From Sordariomycetes sp. S80-01Y (lineage: Eukaryota; Ascomycota; Sordariomycetes), in NCBI GenBank assembly GCA_037042185.1, contig JAXQJY010000027.1, positions 310,001 through 374,000 of the forward strand: a stretch of DNA of 64,000 bases, given 5' to 3'. A model generated the notes under the pieces. It made no database searches. It saw nothing but the letters and a program-made list of their open reading frames with translations, and had not been told where the DNA came from. Both the position numbers and the translations under genes were made by a program. How positions within the stretch are numbered: position 1 is the first letter of the stretch; each line of letters begins with the position of its first letter. Positions 1-11,707 of this stretch are shown here, piece by piece.

Positions 1-589
1 TCGGACCATCCTTGGCGGTCAAAACCACGCCACCAGTCGGAGAAAGAACCTGAATCCCCACGCTCGCGGCCCAAAGGACCCTGACCGTGTTAGGTGGTGA
101 GGTCTTGGCAGTCTCGACAAGGGTTGGCATGAGGAGCTTGGTGAGCAGGAAGGGCCCGATTATGTTTGTCCCCATTTGCATATCGTGTCCTTGCTCTGTC
201 TTGGTTCCCTTGGGAGGGAACATAACGCCTGCATTGTTGACAAGAACGTCGAGACGAGATTCGCGAGCCCGGAAGATCTCTACGGCGGGCTTGATCGTTG
301 TCAGGTCGTTTAAGTCGAGAAGCAGAAATTCGAGGCGACCGCTCGAGGATGGGTGGTTTTCCTTGATCTGACGAATTGCTTCCTGAGCTTTGGGCTCGCT
401 GCGCCCGGCGATATATACGGCGGCATGTTTGGCGTAAAGGATTGAAGCTAATTCTTTGCCGACCCCGGCGTACCCGCCAGTGATGATGTGAACCTTGCCG
501 TGTTGATCGGCTAGGTTCTTCTCCGTCAGGGCAGGGGCTGGGATGCGAAACGACTGCGTAAAGAACGCCTTCGACAAGGCATTAGACAT
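1..589 (-). CDS. Short-chain dehydrogenase/reductase, C-terminus off window
   Basis: The frame opens with ATG at 587-589 and runs without a stop to the left edge, giving about 196 residues (N-terminus MSNALSKAFFTQSF). It has the Rossmann-fold cofactor motif TGGYAGVG near residue 33, then NNAG near residue 117. In the classical SDR family these bind NAD(P)H and support the active site. The catalytic YxxxK lies beyond the edge. The N-terminal extension before the fold and the LNDLTTIKPAVE segment resemble retinol-dehydrogenase/WW-oxidoreductase-like SDRs of fungi. The substrate cannot be inferred. No intron is visible in the part seen. Confidence 0.85.
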   Translation of the reverse strand, partial: MSNALSKAFFTQSFRIPAPALTEKNLADQHGKVHIITGGYAGVGKELASILYAKHAAVYIAGRSEPKAQEAIRQIKENHPSSSGRLEFLLLDLNDLTTIKPAVEIFRARESRLDVLVNNAGVMFPPKGTKTEQGHDMQMGTNIIGPFLLTKLLMPTLVETAKTSPPNTVRVLWAASVGIQVLSPTGGVVLTAKDGP

Positions 590-1230
590 CGTCAAAGGGA
601 AATAATAGCTGTATTCCGGTGATGAAGAGAGATATCTAAGCTCCGAGAGCAGGCGTGGGAGTCTTTATGGGTCTTCAGGAAGAGGTGTGGCGGTCAAGGG
701 GGACAAAAGGAAAAGGCAGAACAGCCTGGACGTCATGATCAGCATCATAGAAGAATCGCCATTCGGTAACTACGTCGTGGAATGCTTTTGCGAAAGGAAG
801 TCTGTCGCCGACACTGGCGATTTCACTAGCCCTAGACAGTACTAGCCCGTTGGTGGTAGCTCTGGCCTAATGCAGGCGAAGCGGTCATTTCCTTAAGTCC
901 AGTAAGTCCGACACTTCATGCATGTGGAGTTGTATCTGAGAGCATCCAAGACACCCGGATGATGCATCGATCAAAGCTGCCATCGCGTCGAAACCCGCGG
1001 CAGTGTCTTAAAACATCCGGAGTTCGTCATTCCCGCTCCCCCGGGGTAGAGTTTAGAATTGAATTGGATTGAACGGCAAATGATTTAAGGTTCCAGCTAC
1101 TATTCCTAAAATATACGTGACGCACTCCGTAGGTGGTGCATAGAACCAACCGCACCTGTCACCAGGGCTCATTTTCGTGGCTTGACTCGTCCACTGCATT
1201 CGTTGGGCTCTGAAGAAATGCATTGCCGTG
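590..1230. other. Intergenic, upstream of the SDR
   Basis: This holds the 5' side of the minus-strand SDR and the 3' flank of the CorA-like gene. I see no convincing coding frame, repeat or RNA in it. Confidence 0.6.
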
Positions 1231-4200
1231 TCATCCAATGTTGCCCAAGCTGTCCATGGTTTCGCGCTTGTCGATTCCACCGAAAGGCCTTGAGTGAGGT
1301 AACCTCCTTTTCAGGTTACCCTGCCTCTGCACCTCGGCATCGTTCGTCCCCGGACGGACACTGCGCATCTTCGTCGAGAGCCACTCTGAGATCTCGTCGC
1401 CCTTATATCCATAGACCATAGCGGTAAGAAGGACAAAGGCGGTGATGGGCAGCGACGTGGCCCAAAATATGCTTTGGTCCCATTTCAGCCCGTCCACATC
1501 CGTAGTGTTCATCCCGAGGAATGTGGAAACAAAGGAGAGGGGAAGGAAGAAAAGAGTCACGATTGTGAATACCCGAATAGCCTTCCCGTGGTCCTCCTCC
1601 AAGACCTCGATAGCTTGCTTCACCTGCTCCTTGAGAGCGGTCGATTTGTGCTGCAGGATCTGCACTTCTTTAGATTGCTGGTCGATGTGCGCCCTCTGGT
1701 GTTGCGCTTCCATCTTTTGACGTGCAAACGTTTTCTCTCGATCTTCGTCAGACTTTCTGAAGCTTTCGGGGGACGTGAGGTACAGAACGTCGTCTAGCAG
1801 CTTTCCCTGAGCCTCGAGAAGTCGTCCGAGGGCCGCGAGCTCTTCCTCAAAAGCGTATATGTCAAGGAACACCCGTCTGCTAGGACGATTGTAGCATCGG
1901 AAACTCAGCTGAGACACATACTGTCTATACACGTCGATGAAATGCGGCTGATTCGCATTGATCTCTCCATGGACTTGTGGTCCCGGTAACACTGGCAATG
2001 CCTTCTGCACGTTGCCCATCAAAACGGTTGCGAGGAACTCAATACCGACGGGTTGCATCTGCGCGCTGGTTATGCGTCTCGCCGAGTCTCCTTCGAGGAT
2101 CATCTCATGCCTCGCGTTATAGATATGTTTTCTCGCGTTGTCGTAGGCCCCTTTCTCCCATCTTACCAGCGCAGATACCTTGCGCCGGTTCGTGTTCTCG
2201 TCACCGGCTTTGCTGGGCTTCCCGGAACTTGCTGCGAGGCTGCTGTGCTGAATTCTGTTCTTCAGAGACAGTAGATGCGATCGGAGCATGCACATTTCTA
2301 CAATGTTTTGGAAAGCCTTTGTCACGCTGGAGTGCAAAAACGGGGTGAAGCCCTCTTGCTGGGGCGTATGAGACCGAGACACCCCTGTCGCTGCGCTCTG
2401 TAGATCCAAGATAGCTTTGAGAATGTGTACTATTTGCATCACAAAGTCCTCGGCAAGCCCCAAGGGCTCGTTGATGCTTCCCTGACAGCGGCATGCACCT
2501 CGAGTTTCGTCGATGACCTGGTGGAGCCAAGCAAGACAGGGATCATCGTGTGGGTGTTCTGTCGTTACTGTGCACGAGCCGTGGACGTGGTGCAGATGTG
2601 CAAGAGCGCTTGCTTCGTCCTGGAAACAAGGCTGGCCACTAGGGCCTTCACTGCGGACTGCGCAGCTCTCTTTGCGAGCTAGGCTGCCTGTATTCGGGCC
2701 TTCTTGACCACCAAAATGCGATTTGAAGGTGTGGTTTCCGCATTGCTGTGAGTAACGCCGCCACAACATTTGCTGAAAACTATAAGGTCCGACAAACTTA
2801 GCAGGAACGAGGTTGACTTACACGGAAGATGTAGTCCATGGCGCCCCAATAAAGTTTGGATATCCCATGCGCATTTGAGCTTTCGGATTTCGGCACAAAT
2901 GCAGAGAGCACCTTAGATGAAACTTGAAGCAGCTGTCTCAAAATCATAGCGTCGTAGGTCGAAGTCGCACTTGCTGGTGCTGGATCTGCCGAGGACGGTA
3001 ACGCGGACAAGGCGGGCCGTTGAGCCCCTACTCCGTCTCGCGCTGGAGGACTATCAGTTGCAGTAGCAGCAGCTCCAGGTTCCTCTTCTTTAACCTTGGA
3101 TCTCGTGATATCTCCTGACGATGTCTCCCCCCCTTGTGGCGAGGTGGCAGCCGCCGACTCTGTTGTTGGGAGACTTGATATCTGTTGGAGGTGGAATTTC
3201 TGTCGGAAGATGAACTCAGACTTCGAGCAGAGGTAGGCTCGATCATATAAGTTTCCCTTCAGATTGGATTTGATGTCAGACTGGATCTGATCAAGAAGCT
3301 TCAGCGAGCCCCCCGTCGCATCCGTCGTCGCTTGCTCACACGACTGATTCCGCGGCCTCCAATGGAAGAATGGCGGTAGAACCACCGTCTCTTGTGGTCC
3401 ATTACTTCTGTTCGTGCCGGACTCAGGGCCCTCATGAGTCTCGCAGCCAGGACCTGGTGAGTCCTGGACATATTCTGGGGGTGTAAATCTGACGCGAGCG
3501 CCTGGGCTTCCTTTGAGTGTGAATCTTCCTTGGCGCCCCTGTCTTGAATGTAACTCCTCAGCTGATCCCGAGAATCTCTTGGAGCCGGCAGCAGACTCAT
3601 ATCTATGGCAAGATTCTTGGAAGCCGGAGCTTATCTCGTATGGGCTTTCAAGTCCCCTAGCGTATTTTTCGTAAGGGTCTGCATCAAGTGAATCACTCGA
3701 AGAACTTCCAGAGCCGCAAGAGCTCACGCTGACTTCTGACAGGTTATCCAGGTGGACATCAAGAGATGACCCTCCATTCGAGTTCGAGCTCATCGGTATT
3801 GCCATGCCATCCCATATCTTGATGTGCTCCAAAGGTGGCGGCGATTTGGGGTCCGGCTGGTACACCAGGTACTGCCACGGCGAAAGCGGATTCGGAGAAT
3901 GCGAGTCCATTTCAGGGGGCGACATGGGCAGTGGCTTGTCTTCGATTATGACCTCGTCGGATTCTGATCTTAGTTGCTGATCGCTTTCTACAGCCATATT
4001 GGGTTGTTGTGCTACTGGCTGCTCTTCGGTCTTGGGCTTGTAAGCGTTTTGCGCGTCGACAACTGGGCCTTTTTCCCCTGCGTCGTGAGTTTGAACTTCT
4101 GAAGGGAATTTTGAGCTGTTGTGGCCGCCTTCAAATTGCCTATGGGAAAGTGAGGCCAGGTCTCGGTCTGTGGTTTTCGTCACTGATTCGTGGCCAGACT

Positions 4201-6944
4201 CGGGTCTTCGCCTTCCTAAAAGGTTCTTCGTTCCTACGTCGCATGAGACCCAATTCCAAGCGACTGATTCTTGCTGATGTGAATCTGAATCATGCCTGTG
4301 GCCTGGTAAATTGACATTGGGCGGCTCAGGTTCTGGCGCAGGGAGAGCCAGACGGGGTCCAGGCTGTTCCAGTTCGGTAGCCATATGCGCCAACTGCACC
4401 GTCAAATGTTCGGCACATGACGAGGTTAGCAGGCCTTTCCAGTCTGACTCAGTGAAAGGATCGCCACTCTCCTTAAGGAGCTTGAAGTCGTCTGCTGCAT
4501 CGGGTGTGCCGGTAGCCAGAAGCACAGCTTGCTGGAAGAACTCAGTGTATTCCGAGGAACGACCCAAGCTGATGTTGTATGCCTTCTTCCTGTGATCTAA
4601 AAGCCGCACGATAATGTAGTCCTCTAGCTTGCCCAGCTTGCTGGAGCCGTTCCCAAGCACTATGCTGTCGCTGAGCATTTCATTAAGGCCACGATCCGAC
4701 ATCGTTATCAGTACCTGATGTCCGATCAACATCAGCCAGGTCTGGCGGACGTGAAATACGCGGTTCTCCACGCCTTTTTCAAGAACCTTTTGCACGATTT
4801 GCTCTTTCTCCCTCTCCCGATCAACGTCATAGCCATAGAGGCTACCAAGAAGGCCCTGGGCCGTGATGCTGTCCATACCTTGGCCCCCCGCCAAGGACGT
4901 GCCCGATGCTTCCAGCGTCAAGGCAGGACACGAGGCAAAGATGACTGGGCTTGTGTAGCTTGACGCATCTGTATCGAACTTGTGGAACTTTCCAACATGG
5001 CGCATGGAGAACCCCAGCTCATAATGCATCTGGCCATCAGAAGTCGTAGTGAAGGTGGTGCGCAGGCGCTTCAATGATTCTAAGGCTACCCGCATCAGGT
5101 CAAGAGAGATGTATGGGCATTGCTGAACGAGTAGCTGGAAAAGATTAACAAAGACGCACAGAAGCTGGGTGGCCCGAGCACAAGACCTCTAGAAAGTCCA
5201 AAGACAAAGTTGGACGGCGAACGTGCCTACAAAGTCTTAGCATTTGTAATGAGGCTAGAAGAGGTACACATACAGCCATACAATCCGAGGCTCCGCGCTT
5301 GGCTTCATCGATGGAGTGCCGTTCTCGCGGCCAATAAACGTGCGGGGGCCGCCCATCTCGTCCGAGCCCTGCTCCAGGGTTTTCGCGCTCACCAAGTCGC
5401 AAGTCGCGTGCTCGTCGGGGTATGATTTCACCTCTGACCAAGCATTTCCTTCGGCCTCATCCGTCCCAAGATCCAAAATGTCCGTGTAGAGAACAAGCTT
5501 TTGAGGATTTCTGTCAGTTGGAACCTCGAAACAGAGACCCCGACCATCGTCTGCTTCGACGGGATGCGTTATTGCGTGCGAGTCGTCCCAATTCGCATCC
5601 GAGCTGGCGCTATTGGAAGTTGCGTCTGTCCGCGGCCTTGGTCGCTGGTGATTGTGAGGCTCAGGCGGCTCTGCAACTGGATCTTCACTATCTGCCGGCG
5701 GAAAGGCTGTGTACCTGGTATCGTAAGGCCGCGGAGACAGCCGGCGGGCCAGACGTGCAGAGATGCCCTCCCAAGTCCTGTCAAGTGGTAAAGCTCGCGG
5801 CCCTGCGCCGGAAGGCCTCGGTCGTCCAGGTGAGAGGGGGAAGGCAGAGGAGTTGGCGCGCTCCTCATTCGCGACGTGCCCCCCATATTCGAATGGAGTA
5901 TACTTACTGACATTACTGGCGCCAAATCGGTTCTTGAGGGTCGGCCTGCGCACCCCTCCATGTCTTGTGGGCGGCGTTTGAGGTTGAACCGGCGGCGGCA
6001 GTCTATAAACTTGTGGCAGTTGATAAAGTGGAGGCGGTATTGTGGGGTGTTCACTGGGCCAATACGGCCTGTATGACTCAAGTCTGACACCTGCAGCCCT
6101 TAGATTATCCTCAGTAGGGTCGTGGTCAGGGACGTCCTCGACGAAGGCTACTCTTGGTGGCCGACCCGTCGATCGCCTCGGTTTTAGGGGAAGCTTTCGA
6201 TCCGGGAACTTATCCTCATCCGGATCTAAGGCAGGCTCTACTGTTGGAGGGCGGTACATGGCCCAGGCTGGTGGTGTAGCACGATGAACTCAATCCTCGA
6301 GAGAGCAGCATACGGCGGCCGTTCGTCATTGCGAGGCTGGGGCTGAGGATGCCAACTCCCCCACACGGGCAACAAGTCAGATCATTGGCTGCTTTCTGTC
6401 TGAGGTAATCATTCGTCCCTTCAGAGGTCTGCATTGTATCGTGCAGCTGCATAAGCTTGGCTCGACCGACACAGAACGCATTGGGTCTTTCCACTACACC
6501 CTCTAGTAGGTCCGCTGGGCTCCAATTTGGCGGAGAAGGTAAGCTTTGAAAGCCCCGAATCGAGCGAGTTCCAGTTCGTTTTTCACATTTATCATTATTG
6601 TTCTTCGACTCCGGTGCTTGGTGCCAGCAAGGAAGTTGAGCCAACCGCTGCGGGTCTGCTTTGATGCGCGTCCACGGCACGGTCCTAGCCTTATTATTTC
6701 GTCAGCTAGCGTTCCAGCAAAACTACTGGTCACCTCGTTCTCCAATTCCAGACATTGGTCGGTCAAATTTGGTCGCTGCACCTCGAAATTGACTCGGAAT
6801 CCGTCGTTGTCCCCAATGCTCTCTAGACAAAGGCGTGATTCCGAGTCAACAGTGTAGAGGGGAACTAGCGGACGCGTCCGTGGAGGCAAATAGGTCGTAA
6901 GCTCTGTATTCGGCTCCCAATATGCTCTGAAAGCCCAAGGCAGA
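1231..6944 (-). CDS. Large CorA-like divalent-cation transporter domain protein (multi-exon)
   Basis: Clear exons lie at 1231..2772, 2822..5134 and 5282..~6260. Introns are 2773..2821 (GTAAGT donor, TTTTCAG acceptor) and 5135..5281 (GTATGG donor, TTTCCAG acceptor). The last exon ends in a CorA-type tail: a helical segment, then two membrane spans with the signature GMN loop (FLGMNTTDV) between them, which forms the ion-selective pore in CorA Mg2+ channels. The ~1,000 upstream residues are hydrophilic and low complexity, as in large fungal CorA-like proteins of unknown function. Further exons at ~6260-6944 are coding-like in alternating frames (for example TYLPPRTRPLVPLYTVDSES, QLHDTMQTSEGTNDYLR and SRIEFIVLHHQPGP). 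I could not place those splice sites or the start codon, which may lie at 6950-7230. The C-terminal family call is firm; the 5' half is approximate. Confidence 0.75.
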
Positions 6945-7566
6945 CTGTCAGGCCATATCAGAACATCGTAATAGTTAAGCCGAAATACAATTTGAGTTCA
7001 ACGTATTTGGAATAGATTCGGAAGAAGCATTTTGCGATATATCAAGACAACCTGATGAGAAGATACGTGTATACTTCCCAAGGTGGCGCAGCGAAGGTCG
7101 TACAAGTTGCGGGGGCTTAACTCCAGGCTGTCGCAGCACAGACGAGTTGCAAAATCTGAGCAGTGGGCTGATGCCCTTTCAGGAGCGTCGTGATGTTGGT
7201 AAAATGTGCCATCACGGCAGTGCCGCATAAGGCTGAACTTATTTGCTGCCCCCAAGCCGTTGACGACGAGGCGCAGTTGGGGGCTAGCTTTAAGCCTCCC
7301 TGGCTTTTATAGGGCGATCCTTGAAAATACCATGCCGATTGCCGGGATAATCAAGCCCAATGCGGAATCGCAAGCTGATTTGTCGCCATGATTTGGAAAC
7401 ATTTCATATCATCGCGAGCAGAGAAGGGGCGGTCATCAAGCGCTTGGGGCCAAAGATATAAACTCAGCTAATGTCGTCAATTCTCTTCAATGACTCCAAG
7501 TCTCAAGAGCTCATTTTCCACAAAGTTTACCTTGTCTATTACAGCTGAGTCAAACAGAAAGTCAAA
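6945..7566. other. Divergent intergenic region, may hold a first exon
   Basis: This lies between the minus-strand CorA-like gene and the plus-strand coiled-coil gene. It could contain the first exon of the CorA-like gene: minus-strand ATGs at about 7230 and 7213 open short frames. No in-frame ATG lies between the upstream stop and the first clear coding segment. The plus-strand side carries a TATAAA-like AT-rich stretch near 7457. Confidence 0.4.
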
Positions 7567-8922
7567 ATGACGGACTCTAAGCAAAGAATGCCAACCCTTT
7601 TGCCCGAACAACCAGCTGTAGCTGGCCCGTCAACGCAGGTCGAAACTCACACCCCTTCGACCGACCAGGCTGCCGTTCAGCGCACTTTGGAAGCTATCAA
7701 AAATGCTGGCTCCAGGAACACCGAACTTCTTCAAGAAGTCTCTGCGACGGCTCATGCGCCTCCCGAGCTTGCAAACCACCGTGCCCAAGTCGAATCGATT
7801 ACCGAGAGTCTGAAAGCCCAGCATGCCGAAACTATGTCTGCCATCGCCCTGGCTGACTCTCAATTGAAGCGTCACGAAAGCTTAAGGGACTCATCCGCCC
7901 GAAGGCTGGTGTACACCTTGGTCAGCAAGAAGGATGACTTCCTGAGCAAGGCTCAGAAGGAGGAAAAGACCTACCACGACGCTCTTGAGAAGCGGCGAAA
8001 GTCCGAGATGCAGCTTGCGGAGCTCGAGAGACGTAAAGAGGCTCTAGAATCAGAGATCAAGAACCTGGAGCAGCTGGTAGAGCGTCATGGCGAGGCCCAC
8101 GGCGCCGTTGATTCCCTGTACTCGTCTCTATTCGATGGTCCGACCCCTGGGTTTCCGGACGAGGACGCGCAGGAGACGAAGCACTGGCAGGCCAAGAGGG
8201 CGCATGCAGACAGAACAGCCGAGCTTAAAGCGGTAGTATCGGGAGTCAAGGCGGCCCAGGCTGTCAAGACTGCTGTTCAGCGTGGACTGAACGAGACCAC
8301 CCTGGAGGGCGTCAACAGGATCAACGCGATGAAGCGTTGCGGACGTTACGTATCTCGCGCTCTAGAACTCAACGATTCAGCAATTGAGCAGATACCTCCG
8401 CACCTTCTGCACCCAGACATCGTTCAGTCCAGGCTCAAGATGAGAGAGCTGCTCCAGTCCGCCCAGAAAATTGCCGGCAGCGCAAAGGTCCAGGACCTGA
8501 TCCAGATCCGACGCGGGAGCACCCCGACTGTTTCGCAGCAGACAGGCGAGGTCCTTACATCAGCTTTGACCGAGCACGAGACGTACATGACCAATATCAA
8601 GAAGGCCAGCGAGTCTGCGCGGGCGGCAATCCGAGCATCCGCGAGAGCCCTGGAAGACGCACGGCAGGGTCTGCAGGAGATCCGCCAGGGCACGTTCGAG
8701 AAGACCCTGGGCTTTGGGGCTGCTGCGCCTGCGTACCACGAATGCTGCGATCGTGCAGAGGGATTCGAGGGCGAGTCGGATGCGCAGTGTTTGACTGTCC
8801 CGGAGCCCGTTGTCGAAGTCCTGGCCGTGGACGACCCTCCTCCTCCTGGATACTTTGGGGACAATGAGGCCACTTTCCTGAACGGGAACGCAGGTGAACA
8901 GAGGAATGGTGTCGCCACTTGA
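7567..8922 (+). CDS. Coiled-coil protein of unknown function
   Basis: A single exon of 451 residues. No enzyme family is recognised. Residues about 125-180 are heptad-like and highly charged (KRRKSEMQLAELERRKEALE), so a long coiled coil is expected, followed by an SLYSSLFDGPTPGFPDED loop and more alanine-rich helix. The C-terminal ~60 residues are acidic and proline-rich (DDPPPPGYFGDNE). No signal peptide or membrane span is visible, so a cytosolic scaffold-like protein is likely. The start is the first ATG after stops, with A at -3. The family is probably conserved in ascomycetes but I cannot name it. Confidence 0.8.
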   Translation: MTDSKQRMPTLLPEQPAVAGPSTQVETHTPSTDQAAVQRTLEAIKNAGSRNTELLQEVSATAHAPPELANHRAQVESITESLKAQHAETMSAIALADSQLKRHESLRDSSARRLVYTLVSKKDDFLSKAQKEEKTYHDALEKRRKSEMQLAELERRKEALESEIKNLEQLVERHGEAHGAVDSLYSSLFDGPTPGFPDEDAQETKHWQAKRAHADRTAELKAVVSGVKAAQAVKTAVQRGLNETTLEGVNRINAMKRCGRYVSRALELNDSAIEQIPPHLLHPDIVQSRLKMRELLQSAQKIAGSAKVQDLIQIRRGSTPTVSQQTGEVLTSALTEHETYMTNIKKASESARAAIRASARALEDARQGLQEIRQGTFEKTLGFGAAAPAYHECCDRAEGFEGESDAQCLTVPEPVVEVLAVDDPPPPGYFGDNEATFLNGNAGEQRNGVAT

Positions 8923-9216
8923 TCTTGCGCGCTAGTTTTTCTTATTGTGGTCTCATTTGTGATTTACGGTGGTCAGTCATTCGGCGGAGTGTGCAGGATG
9001 ATGTTCAAAGATACCATGTTCCGATAGTTGCCAAAGCATACGAGTTTAGAGTTTTAATCCTGGCTATGAGGTCTATATCGCAATCTTTAATCAGTACTGA
9101 TGTTGAAGAAATTAGCAGTGATGATGCTTGAAAACGTCACACAACGCTTTTATTGGAACTCTAAGCGGTCATCTAACTTTGTGTCGGGTGTTCAAACAGG
9201 TTGAGCTTTCCAGCCC

Positions 9217-11159
9217 TTAGAAGACAACACCCTTGGTCTGATGCAGCTTTCTGAGGTCATAGTTCTTGATCAGGAACAGAGACGCAATTGCAATGACCAT
9301 TACTCCGGTACCCACGGCCAGCATGCGTGTCTGCGCATACCCGTAAGCCCTCTGCAGCGCAATGCGCACGGCAGAACCTTCTGGATAGCTCAGCTGGATA
9401 TTCAGATCCTCATACATCGCTGCGAAATCGTCCTTAGCGCTCTCTGGAAGCCACTCGAGAAGCTTGACACCGAACGTGTTCGTCCAGATCGTGGCCGACA
9501 CGGTACCTCCAATAGCGCCGCCAACACCACCGGTGATGCTGAGGATAGCAAGGACAGTGGCTACGTGCTGATGGTCGACGGCAGCAAGCACTGCGACCTG
9601 CATGCAGAGAATGAAGCAAGATCCGGCGATAGAGATGAAGATCTCACACATGATCAGGTACCCCACGGATTGGTTTGGTCGTCGGAAGTAGATCATCAGG
9701 CCCTGTGAGAAGATGTACCAGGGGATTCCAGTAACAAGAAGCCACTTGAAGCGGCCAGTCTTGCTCATCAGAAAACCGACAATGAAGAGCAACAAGCCGG
9801 AGACGACGTCGAAGGTGTTGTTGATGTAGCCTGCTTCTGAGACAGGAAGACCCTGAACAACCTGGAGAAAGGAGGTAAAGTAGCTGACCCAGCAGTAGTA
9901 AGATATTTGGTAGATAAAGTCCAAGAGACAGGCGCCGGCGATGGTGGGCTCCTTGAGGAACTTGGTCTGGAAGAACGGCACCGGGGCTAGATAGATCTCG
10001 TAGACGAAGAAAGCGACCGTGACGAGGAATCCAACGACGATCATGGCAATGATATAGTCTGACTTCCAGCCGTGAGGAGCAGAGCTCGCAATCGAGAAGG
10101 GTACCAGGAAAGTGACGATGCCCGCAGCAAAGAGAAAGACGCCGATCACTAGCGATGTATCAGCAATGTGTATAGCGTTGACAAGACTAACCCCACTTAC
10201 AATCGAATTCGACAATTCCGTGCTTGAACCGCTCCAGTAGAGTCTTATCGCTGGCCTTTCGTAGCAGAAGTCCATTCTTCTTTGCCTTCCGAAGCTGGTA
10301 CTTCAAGAGAATGTACATTGGCGCGGCCACAAATGGAAGGACAATCGTAAAGGCACCAAAGGCCCAGCGCCAGTTAACATGCTTCAGGAAGGCTTCGGAG
10401 GACTTGGGACCAGCGAAGGCCGTGATCATGTAGGGCGACGAGGTAAAGGCATAAGCGAAGCCTCGGTTCTTCAGCTTGGTGGAATCGGCCGTCATTACAT
10501 CGATACTGTAGATGATGCCGGACCATCCGACATTGTAGAAGACCTTTTTGCATTTGAGTCAGTATTTGGACAGCGAGAAGAAAGCGTGAAGTCGTCGCAT
10601 ACCTGAGCAGCACAGTACGTTGCCACGTTGTTACTTCCAGCCATGGCGCCCATGCCAATAGTGGCGAAGGCGACCATGAGAAGGAAACCCTCAGCTCGGC
10701 CCCAGATATCCAGAATCTTGGCCAGAGGAATGTAGACGGCAGCAGTCATGACAGATGCCACAACCCCGATAAGAGGGATCAACGAATGCTCGCCGAAGTC
10801 ACTCAGGGCGTAAGCCGTCAAGTCCGACAGAATCTTGGACTGGAACCCGTTCACCAAGTAGATGAACCACATGCTAAGTAACGCCCCGTCAGCAAGATCG
10901 TTGCTTCCACGGGAGCAAAAGGGTGGTCATACTTGACAAACAAGAAGCCGAGAGACGTCTTGGTCCAGGTCAGCGTAATGGCTTGCTGGTTGGCGACACC
11001 ATGCTGCACATTGTCGCTGACCACGGAGACGGCGTCTTGGGGATCCTTGTCGGGCTGGTTGGCCTCTTCATCGTTCACCGGCTCGGCGGCCGTGACAGTA
11101 ACAGGCCCCTCGGTGACCTTGGGCCCGAGGGAGATGTTGAGCTTGTCGAGAGTTGACAT
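9217..11159 (-). CDS. Siderophore-iron MFS transporter (MirB/Sit1/Arn family)
   Basis: Four exons (10933..11159, 10603..10873, 10201..10543, 9217..10148) join to 590 residues, the usual length for this family of 14-span proton symporters. Introns have GTATGA, GTATGC and GTAAGT donors. Family hallmarks include IYLVNGFQSKI, NVGWSGIIYSIDV, the TSSPYMITAFAGP loop and the AP-PFFQTKFLKEPTIAGACL segment found in ferri-siderophore importers. The N-terminal ~70 residues are acidic and cytosolic. It would import ferric siderophores (TAFC, coprogen or ferrichrome type; ligand not predictable) across the plasma membrane. A siderophore esterase follows on the same strand, and an ATCTGATAA element lies 174 nt upstream of the ATG, which points to iron-repressed expression. 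The other possible start, at 11174, adds five residues. Confidence 0.93.
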
Positions 11160-11707
11160 CGTGGCGTCAGGCATGCGCAGTCGCTTGTCACTAGAAATAA
11201 AGGTCCTGCTCTAAGCTTATATTAGGTGCTGCGCTGGGCCGAGGGCCACGCGAGCGGATGACCGGCAACAGCTGCGCGTCTACGGTCAGTCCACTTCCAG
11301 ACTGGCCTCCGCGATCTAGCGAGAATGCGCCCATCTGATAAGATCTGATCTTTTCAGCTCGGCCACAATTGACCGATAACGGGGCGAGGGACCCATCGTC
11401 AACTGGACCCCTTTGTCACGACATATCCACTTCAAGGGTTCTCGATCCGCTTCAGAGCCGGATATCCGGCTTGTCAAGAGCGGCTCGCCGAACGTGGCGT
11501 TTTGGAAATTTTCCCAAGGTAGAAAACAGGTTGGGAAGCGCACGGGATCTTTGAGCGAATTTCAGCTTTTTGCTAATAGCGTGGAAGAGGAGATGCAACG
11601 CTCCAATACGTCGGGTCGTCACCCGAGTCATGTATGGCGGTCCGCGGTTCTCGCAAGTCTTATAGCCTGACGCAAGAATCCTTTGGTTTCAGAATGGTTG
11701 AATTACC
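11160..11707. other. Intergenic between siderophore transporter and esterase
   Basis: This is the promoter of the transporter, with the GATA element described separately, and the 3' flank of the esterase gene. No coding frame is credible here. Confidence 0.6.
11333..11341 (+). promoter_or_regulatory. ATCTGATAA iron-type GATA element
   Basis: This is a perfect match to ATCWGATAA, the extended GATA site bound by fungal iron repressors (SreA, Urbs1, Fep1 family). It sits 174 nt upstream of the siderophore transporter ATG. A second GATA-like core (GATCTGATC) follows immediately. The assignment rests on the motif plus the function of the downstream gene; binding is inferred. Confidence 0.7.
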
